Of a stretch of 64,000 nt of DNA, positions 56,281 through 64,000 are shown piece by piece (position 1 is the first letter of the stretch; each line of letters starts with the position of its first letter). Made by a program: the position numbers and the translations under genes. Source of the stretch: Usnea hakonensis (lineage: Eukaryota; Ascomycota; Lecanoromycetes; Lecanorales; Parmeliaceae); NCBI GenBank assembly GCA_013423325.1, contig BLJB01000126.1, positions 186,001 to 250,000 of the forward strand. Direction: 5' to 3'. A model generated the notes under the pieces. The model saw nothing but the letters and a program-made list of their open reading frames with translations, was not told where the DNA came from and made no database searches.

Positions 56281-59200
56281 AGTACCCAATCAAATGGAGC
56301 GACCGTTTCCTGATCTCTGCAGGGTCCAGATAGAAAATCACGTGATGCAGATCTGCCGTCTCAGACACATCTTGGCATGCATCCCCGCTTTTACCAGTCC
56401 TCGTTATCTATCCTTTCGTCTTCTCCATCTGATATTTATCCAGGTCACAACACGGATGCAACTCTTTGAAGCGGTGCCATTCTCCACAGTGACCAATGTA
56501 AAGCTGGCGCGGGAGTCGCCTCAAGCACGTCTCTGTCAAGGTGGCTGTCTATGATCCAGAGATGTGCTTGTAATGGCGCGGCGTTCCAGATTATGACACC
56601 CGTGCATCCTGTGATACCATGTATCCGAGTCATATGAAGGCACTTTGCGGCGGAACCATAGTACGTCAAGATACAATTTGTGGTAGAGTCGTACCAGAAG
56701 CACTCCGACTCGGCATCTACCAAGACTTATGCTATACACCCCTTGGTTAATGCTCTATTCCCTATCACGTTGACGCATCACGGCCGTCGGGCAAAACAGC
56801 GCTACGTGATGTGAATTTTGCGTGATGAAAGGCTTGCGTTGTGCGAGTCGGTACATCCGTCACTGTTGTAAAAGCTTAGGCGGTAGATGCCGTGATAGTA
56901 CATCTCGCTGCCTGAGAACACTGGAGTGGTGATGCTCCAGTTGTTTATTTTTGCATTTGTCAATGAAATGAGTTTTGTAAGCCTGTAGTAATATCAATTC
57001 TTGTCGTGTCTGAGACAGATGAACGACGAGCGGCGTTGTTTCCTTGTATTGTTTATGGATACTGAGACCAACGCACAACAATCAAAATTTAGCGGCACAT
57101 CTGCGTTGTCTCGCAAGAGGTGTCGAAGTCACCTGGTTTGGGGGCTGGTAGTGGCATGTGATATGGTTGTTAAGGATCTAATATGATAACAAGCCCGTAA
57201 CGCCTTCCGTTGACAGACAGCGTTCGGTTGAGTGACTTCTCTCAAAAAACAATCAACAATAGACGACACATTAATCACATTAGCTTGACGCTGAGAAGTT
57301 GAAACCTGGCATGCTTTGCAATGTACGGCTTCCGGGTGCGTTTGACTTTAAGAAATCGATCGACCAATAGCCAGGTATCAGTGTGCGCAATGCTGGAGAT
57401 GTCTCGCCGACCGGCGGAGCTAAGTGCAGAAGTTGATTTATCTATGACTTCGTATGTTTATTTCTCGATTTCATGCCAAACACCGCAGCAAGCACAGGTT
57501 GGATACGATTTCGGTGCAGGAAGATGAGAAGTACGGGTGACACTAAGACCAGAGAAAGCGAAAGTGTCAGATGTCACGGTGCCTGCGGGAAAACCTACCA
57601 TCTTGGCATAAGGTCAGATACTTGAGACTGAGAAGGAAATCTTTGCGGGTGGACCGGATGACGATCCAAACGCTTGGCAATTCTGACTGTACCATGTACT
57701 AAGTAGATATGGTCAGCGCTTGTTGGCCCACTTCACTGTAGCCGTAAAAAGGCGAGAAGAACACTCATGCTCGTATGAGGCGGAGGGCGGGCAACCACAA
57801 TCCTGTCGGCAGCGGAGCCATCGTGAACTCATAATGTTGAATATGGAATTGTGCCGAGGTGGCCGCGAAGGTTTGGTCCTTTGAACTAATGCTGCGAGTT
57901 CCGATCAAGCATACGATCGAGTTCGTGATCTAACTGCCAAAAACATAATCATGTTGTTTGTTGAGGCAGAAGTCCAGGAGAATATTCTCTCCAGCGTCAC
58001 CGGAACAGTACGGTGTAACTTTTGCCAGCGAAGCAGAGCAACATTCAGCATCCTAAGCAGACTGAAAGCAGCGAAAGTCTGCCAATTTCTCGCTCGTTCT
58101 CGGCCTTTGGCGCTGTCGCGAGCAAAACCGATTTCAAGCCATGACTGCTGGTCCAAATGGGAAAACCACGTGGCTTCGGTGAGCAAAATTTGATGAGATT
58201 TAAGCGAAATATGACAGGACAATAGAAATGCAAACACTGCCAAGGTCTCGGTGGCAGATTAGATTTTTAGACTTGCTGTAAAGCAAGTGGCAAGTGTTGA
58301 CTGGTTGGTAGATGTTTCCAGGAGTGGCTGCAGGTCACACGAGTCCGAAATCCCATTCAGTCCCAAAGTGGTAGTGCTTTGCGAAAATTGACTTGTTCCT
58401 GCAGTAGTCTTATAGACTTGTACCTACCTAGTAGTATTACTTTAGCCTTGCATGCGTGATATGCGTGATCCAATCCAATCATTTCTCTTCTCGTCCTCTC
58501 CGTATTACAAGATCGACAAGGGATACGAGGATCCCGAGGTCCGCTTATTTTTGACTTTGACAGCAGCTTTGGACGAGTGTCATCCACACAAACGAGAAAA
58601 TGAAAAGGAGTATTCCAAAAAAAGAAACAAAGTCAGCGGAGCGCACCGTTACATCGTATTGAAAAAAGGCTAGTAGACCTTCGCCCCTTGTCGTTGTCTT
58701 TTTCTCTTTAGAGAAGAGTTAGTCTGCAGAGCTATAAGGTATGCGAGTAGTTAACTTGATACTAGCATTCTGTGCGATTTCGTTGATTGGACGTTTAGCG
58801 ATCGATGATATTGTTAAGACTCTTACTGGTCATCTTGAAGTTTTTAGCTCCAACAGAATAAAGCTAATAAGCTGACCTATAGGCCGGACCAATAGCTTCG
58901 AGCTGCATCAATTCGTGCCTTCGTATCAATGGTCTGTAACGTTGGATTTTTTGAAAACGGATATGGATGAAATCGTGGTCACATCCTTTTTGGGGTCTAA
59001 TGGCTTAGCTTTCGGGAACCCTGGGTCGAGAGAGCGGTGACATGCAAGCCACTTTCTGGGGAATGCGGTAAAACCGATGGAATCCGGCTAGCTAGCACAG
59101 GTAAGATATGCTCATAGCTGCATTGTGGCTGCCGAGAGCTGCAAGATGCACTTTACCGATGCAAGATTCCCTTTGATCTCCGTGCCATCTAACATGAACA

Positions 59201-61678
59201 TGTGCAAAGTAATCTTGGAATGAAAGAAAGGGAAAAAGACAAAAGCAGAGGTTCTTTGACCGGCTGTCCCTTGGTCCCACTGTCACATATTGTGTACCGT
59301 GAATCCTGGTGCCTGATCTACACACCCTTGTTTCGTTGGGGCTGTCCAAGATCCCTGGTGGTCATTGGGGGCTAACGGTTTTTGGTCGTATCTTACTGCG
59401 GCGCGTAAGAGGGCGACTCTATCGGAAGATGCCGAAGCCTTCTTCCCACTTGGCAGCCTGAGAGCCAAGAGCCCGAAAACCAACTTTCGGAGTCGCCAAA
59501 AGTGGTGGTCTATGGATGAATGAGTCCAAATGATTAGTACACGACATCTCAAAATTCTCTAAGGTTGATCCTATCGCGCGCGGACTTCTGCGGTGATATT
59601 CTTGCCACGTGGGTTCGACTGGGATCACTAAATATTGATGTGATCGTTGAGACTAGTTGCAGAATTCTGAGCCTTTTCCGAGGCTACAACAACATTTCAT
59701 AGCCTCGCTACCCAAATCTTTGATAATATGCGTCACGGTTCGGACCGATCTTGCTGGTAGCCTATCGTTCTTCGCAAGAAACCCCTCTTCTGGCTTGTGC
59801 AGAATTTTAAGCTCCCTCCCGTTTACTTACACTTACTTTAGTGGCAAGTGCCTCGTTCTTGTAGCGGCTAAAAGAGACAGAATAGCTGCAGTTACCCTAC
59901 CCTAGTTTACTCCCAAGGGTCCTGGTAGCCTAATATGCGGACCAACCCCACACCATTACTACGTTGTATCCTGTAACAAAACTTTCGAATTACCGGATTC
60001 CTCGAGGGCAGATCAATGGGAGCAAAGCAAAGGACCAGCTGAGAGCTCAGCAGACATACCAATTATCAACCCATCCGAGGGATCCCTAAGGTACACGAGG
60101 GATGTATTCCTTGGGGCCTTTTCACGAATCCCATTCTAGGCTTCCATCCCGGGCGCCCGTCTAATCGACCCCAAATCCAACGTCTCTCCAAACCGATTAG
60201 AATCCACAACTAGTCATGTCTTGAAGCGAGTCCATCGCTGCCGTGAGAGTGCCTTCAGCTGACATCAGGTATGGAGCTGCTTCCTTCCCTCCAAAGACCA
60301 ACAATTAGGTACATTATTCCGGGTCCCTTTGCCGCAAGGCAGCATATCTGCGCCGCTTTTTGGGACCCAAGGCAAAGGGGCCACTGCCTGATATGTTTCT
60401 CAACACTTGAGCTATTGATGTTTGTAAAATAAGGAGCATTCTTTTACGTAAGTACATTTCAGGAGACACAGTCTTACTGCTTTGCTTCAACTCATGTAGG
60501 TCATGCTGTTGGCTGATTCTATTTGTAGTACTCCCACGAGGATTCCTGTGGGAGTGTTAGATCTCACAACAATTCATATCAACGGTAGGGCGTGTTCAAT
60601 ATGATCCCGGCTAATATACAAGCTTTTCGTGTGGCTTTGAGTCCCACAGAGTCATCACTGTATTGGCGCCAATAATTTAAAGTTTGCATTTTCTGGGCGC
60701 TGCTACTTTCTTTTGTTGTTGCTTCCCAAAGGCAAGATTAACCAGATCTATGTCATGCGCGCGGTCACAGCTTTTGCAGCGCAATATGCCCGGACCTGCT
60801 TTTATTCCTTTTATCCAGAAAATGCAAATTCTGTTGTTTTCGTCGCGGGTTTGACGACATGTCTCCCAGGATGAGATGTTACGAGATTAGACAGCCGTAT
60901 CTGGGACGATGGCAGTGTAGTAAGCACGGGTAATTTCCAGTGCTCACTGAGGCGTTGCAGTGGTCACGAGGAATACCTAATCTGCCGAGCGCATATCACG
61001 GAAATTTTGCCATGCACCTATACATTAGCTTTCCTGCACGATCTATACCCGATGAAGTGATCTCAGACGACTTGCTCCCGTACCACTTCGTTCAGCAATG
61101 TTCTTTTACTTTGCCAAGATGGGTCAGTCCCGCCAACCTCCTCGAAATGCTAATGTTACTTCCAGATTCGTGGAAAATTTGACAAAAGGCTTCCTATCAC
61201 GAGTCTTGATCCCAGCAGCACCACATTTTTCAGCCCCTCCATCCGTGTTGGCCCTCTCAGCAGACGGGAACCCATAGAGTCAGCAGTATTTCGGTGACAG
61301 AGCTGAGTTTGTCAGCCTATGGATGTGACCATGTCCTCGGCTGCCATCGGCCGTTCGGAAATCTTGTCTTGAACGAGCGAGGGCCAGACCACAAATCAAA
61401 GGCACTGACGCCGCATGGTCGACCAAACGGCTTAAGCTGATGATCTAAGACACTGAAGATTGGAACATAAATAGGCCTTCACGCTCCTTTGAAAATGCTC
61501 TTTCGTGCTCCATCACCAATCCCCAGAAAGTTTAGCAACACCTCATCCTTCCTTTGAGGTTGACAGGTTCTCGAACCACACATTCATTATATACACAGCA
61601 CTGCTTGCATCATTACCACAAACATCACCTTGATTCTGTTGTCCCAGTCACGACTTTCCTGCTCGACACCGCGTCGTA
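56281..61678. other. Long gene-less stretch before the laccase
   Basis: About 5.4 kb, the largest empty stretch in the window. All frames on both strands are short and show no family motif. Two CACGTG-like sites (near 56340 and a CACGTGG near 59607) are not informative on their own. The right end holds the laccase promoter with TATATA at 61588-61593. Confidence 0.5.
61588..61593 (+). promoter_or_regulatory. TATA box of the laccase gene
   Basis: TATATA about 86 bases upstream of the laccase ATG, in a TTATATACACAG context. A second AT-rich element CATAAATAGG lies near 61467. Confidence 0.5.
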
Positions 61679-63663
61679 ATGGCTGTCGCAGCCTCCGCTG
61701 TCGTTAACGGCATTCTTGCCCTGAATTCTTTGGTCCCGGCGCTCCCTCAAACCGTCACCAACGGTGCATCTACTCTGGGTTTGCTTACAACAGCAACATT
61801 ATCGCTTACAGGGTTGAACGGAATCATCTCTTGGGGATCGGATACCGTTGACAACACTAATCCCTATACTGCTGGCCCTGTCTCCGGTAAGTCGCACTCA
61901 TCCCAACACATCTGACGCATGCTAGACCTTTCAACAGGAAGGGGTCCCACGTACAACTTCAACATCGCCAGAGGCACAATTGCTCCTGATGGAGTGAACA
62001 AAAGCGCTCTTCTCATCAATGGAGCATTCCCTGGACCCTTGATCGAAGCTAATTGGGGTGACACCATCACCGTAAATGTGTGCAACCACATTACGGGCCC
62101 TGAAGAGGGCACTGCACTGCATTGGCACGGCATCTTGCAAAAGCAAACCCCCTGGTTCGATGGTGTTCCAGCTGTTCAGCAATGCCCTATTGCGCCTGGA
62201 CAATGTTTCACCTACTCCTTCCTCGCGGATCTTTATGGCACATCCTGGTATCATTCTCACTACAGCGCTCAATATGCCGGTGGTCTTGTTGGACCTATGG
62301 TAATTCACGGTCCCACGCAAGCCCCGTACGACATCGATGTGGGCCCAATCATGCTCAGCGATTGGTATCATACCGAGTACTTCAAGATTGTTGAGCAAGT
62401 CATGGGAGTCGGCCAGCCTCCACCTTTCTCAGACAACAATCTGATCAATGGCAAGATGAACTATAATTGCTCCTTAATCACGGACCCCACAGTACACTGC
62501 ACGAACAATGCCGGTCTTTCCAAGTTCAAATTCCAATCAGGCAAGAAGCATCGTCTAAGGCTCATCAACAGCGGTGCCGAAGGTATCCAACGCTTTACTA
62601 TTGACGGTCACAATATGACAGTTATCGCCAACGACTTTGTGCCCATCAAGCCTTACACCACCAACGTCATAACCCTTGGTATCGGGCAACGCAGCGATGT
62701 CATTGTAGAAGGCATTGGAAACCCCACTTCGGCATACTGGATGCGCTCCGACCTCAGCCCTACCTGCGATCTCACCAACCAACCCCATGCTCTGGCTGCG
62801 ATATACTACGAGAGCGCCAACACGAACGCGAAGCCCACGACGACAGCAACCCCATACGATGACAGCAAGTGCGGCAATGTACGTCAGCTGCTTCTCCTTC
62901 TTTTCCAAAAAAAAAGCGAAGATGCTAATCCTCGCTTGACAGGATGACCTCTCCAAGACAATCCCATACTTCCCATTCCCAGCAACATCCAACCCAGCAA
63001 CAACCCAAGACGTCACAATCACCGCTCACACCAACGGCTCCGGCGTATTCCTCTTCTACATGAACGGCGAATCATTCCGCGGCAACTACGAGTAAGTCGT
63101 CCCCCCCTCCCCCAAACATCCATCAAAAACCCCCCACATCACTAACCCCCCAACCCCCCAGCCACCCCATGCTCGTCCTCGCCAACCAAGGCAACGTCTC
63201 CTACCCCTTCGACCCGCAATGGAACGCCTACAACTTCGGCGACAACTCCTCCATCCGGATCATCGTCAACAACAACTTCCCCGCCTCCCACCCCATGCAC
63301 CTCCACGGGCACAATTTCAACGTGCTCGCCGAAGGCCCCGGCACCTGGGACGGCACCATCGTCCACCAGCAAAACACCCAGCGCCGCGACGTCCAGCTCG
63401 TCCAACCGAACGGCTATCTCGTATTACAGTATCAAACGGATAACCCGGGCGTGTGGCCGTTCCATTGCCATATCGCGTGGCATGTTAGCGCGGGTCTGTA
63501 TATCAATACGATTGAGCAGGTGACCAAGTTGAAGCAGCGGGTGTTGCCGAATAGTGTCAAGCAGACTTGTGTCGCGTGGGCGAATTATACGGGGCATGAT
63601 GTTGTGGAGGAGATTGATTCGGGGTTGAAGAGGAGTAAGGAGAGGAGCGTCCTTTTGTTCTAG
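61679..63663 (+). CDS. Laccase (multicopper oxidase)
   Basis: Extracellular-type ascomycete laccase oxidising phenols while reducing oxygen to water. Exons 61679-61886, 61938-62878, 62943-63091, 63162-63663; 599 residues, phases closing. All four copper signatures are present: HWHGILQ (about residue 131), WYHSHYSAQYAGGLVGP (about 172), HPMHLHGHNFNVL (about 477) and HCHIAWHVSAGL (about 533), the last with Leu at the axial type-1 copper position. Three cupredoxin domains are complete. The N-terminus (MAVAASAVVNGILALNSLVP...) is a weak signal peptide but rich in hydrophobic residues. Introns have consensus signals, the last with a CTAAC branch point. Role could be lignin/phenol oxidation or melanin-like pigment formation. 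Confidence 0.93.
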
Positions 63664-64000
63664 AAAGGAGCTGGAAGGAAAATTTTGGGGGGGTTGGGTA
63701 GGATCAAAATGTAAGAATGGGACGGCTGTATGAGAAGTATGACTCCTGCGGCTTGGGGGTGTTTTATTCATTTCTTCCATTCTTTTTTTTTAAAATTCTT
63801 TTTTCTATCAATCTTTGGGATATGCAAGCACGGCAACGTCACCACTGTTTCTTGATTTGTACTTGGTACTTGTACTCGAAGGTACCGCGTTCCAAGCAAG
63901 CTTTTTGTGTAATATTAGCTGTACTCTACTGGCTCGGCTCATTTCTACCCAAAGAAAAAAAGAAACAGAATGAAATCATTTTACGCTATATAGTAATGAC
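63664..64000. other. 3' flank of the laccase gene
   Basis: About 340 bases to the window end with T-rich stretches (TTTTTTTTAAAATTC near 63784) that may include the polyadenylation signal. No further gene is seen. Confidence 0.55.

Overview
This is nuclear DNA of a filamentous ascomycete (Pezizomycotina). Genes are close-packed on both strands and carry short introns (about 45-110 bases in most genes) with GTRNGT donors, CTAAC/CTGAC-like branch points and YAG acceptors. Products include TOM22, a Golgi GDPase, the DNA polymerase alpha B subunit, a laccase and fungal-only families (Rhodopsin-domain membrane protein, DUF7580, DUF4211). A placement in Leotiomycetes is only an impression from overall protein style. 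Exon structures were worked out by hand from splice signals, reading phase and remembered family motifs; no search was run.

Layout. 0-11 kb: a 5'-truncated MDR oxidoreductase remnant, a DHA1-type MFS transporter, a 767-residue orphan protein, TOM22, a DUF4211 protein and a PPPDE-thioredoxin-PUL protein. 11.5-25.6 kb: a frameshifted gene, a DUF1989 protein, a short-chain dehydrogenase, a SAM methyltransferase, a secreted SnoaL-like protein, a divergent 2-isopropylmalate synthase and a six-exon Rhodopsin-domain membrane protein, separated by 1-2 kb empty stretches. 27.6-31.3 kb is a graveyard: an ACS-type MFS gene with a lost splice donor and a frame break, a broken D-2-hydroxyacid dehydrogenase and a possible kinase scrap. 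34.4-37.7 kb is a nearly intact 3.34-kb Tc1/mariner-superfamily (DD34E) transposon with 124-bp inverted repeats, a TA duplication and a second large gene facing the transposase. 39.3-49.7 kb: a GFA-type protein, GDA1-type GDPase, two small proteins, DNA polymerase alpha subunit B and a DUF7580 protein. 49.7-53.0 kb: a C2H2 protein divergent from the DUF7580 gene, followed by a 179-residue protein. 53.9-55.2 kb: a second short-chain dehydrogenase. 55.5-56.3 kb: an AT-rich 0.77-kb MITE-like element whose ends carry telomere-like TTAGGG repeats. 56.3-61.7 kb: 5.4 kb without a recognisable gene. 61.7-63.7 kb: a laccase.

How genes relate. The housekeeping genes (TOM22, POL12, GDA1) are independent. 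The 15-26 kb block (SDR, methyltransferase, SnoaL-like, IPMS paralogue) has tailoring-enzyme flavour but no backbone synthase in view, so a biosynthetic cluster is only a hypothesis. The DUF7580/C2H2/179-residue trio belongs to expanded fungal families often seen near NLR-like genes and may be a small functional unit. The most distinctive system is the two-gene transposon.
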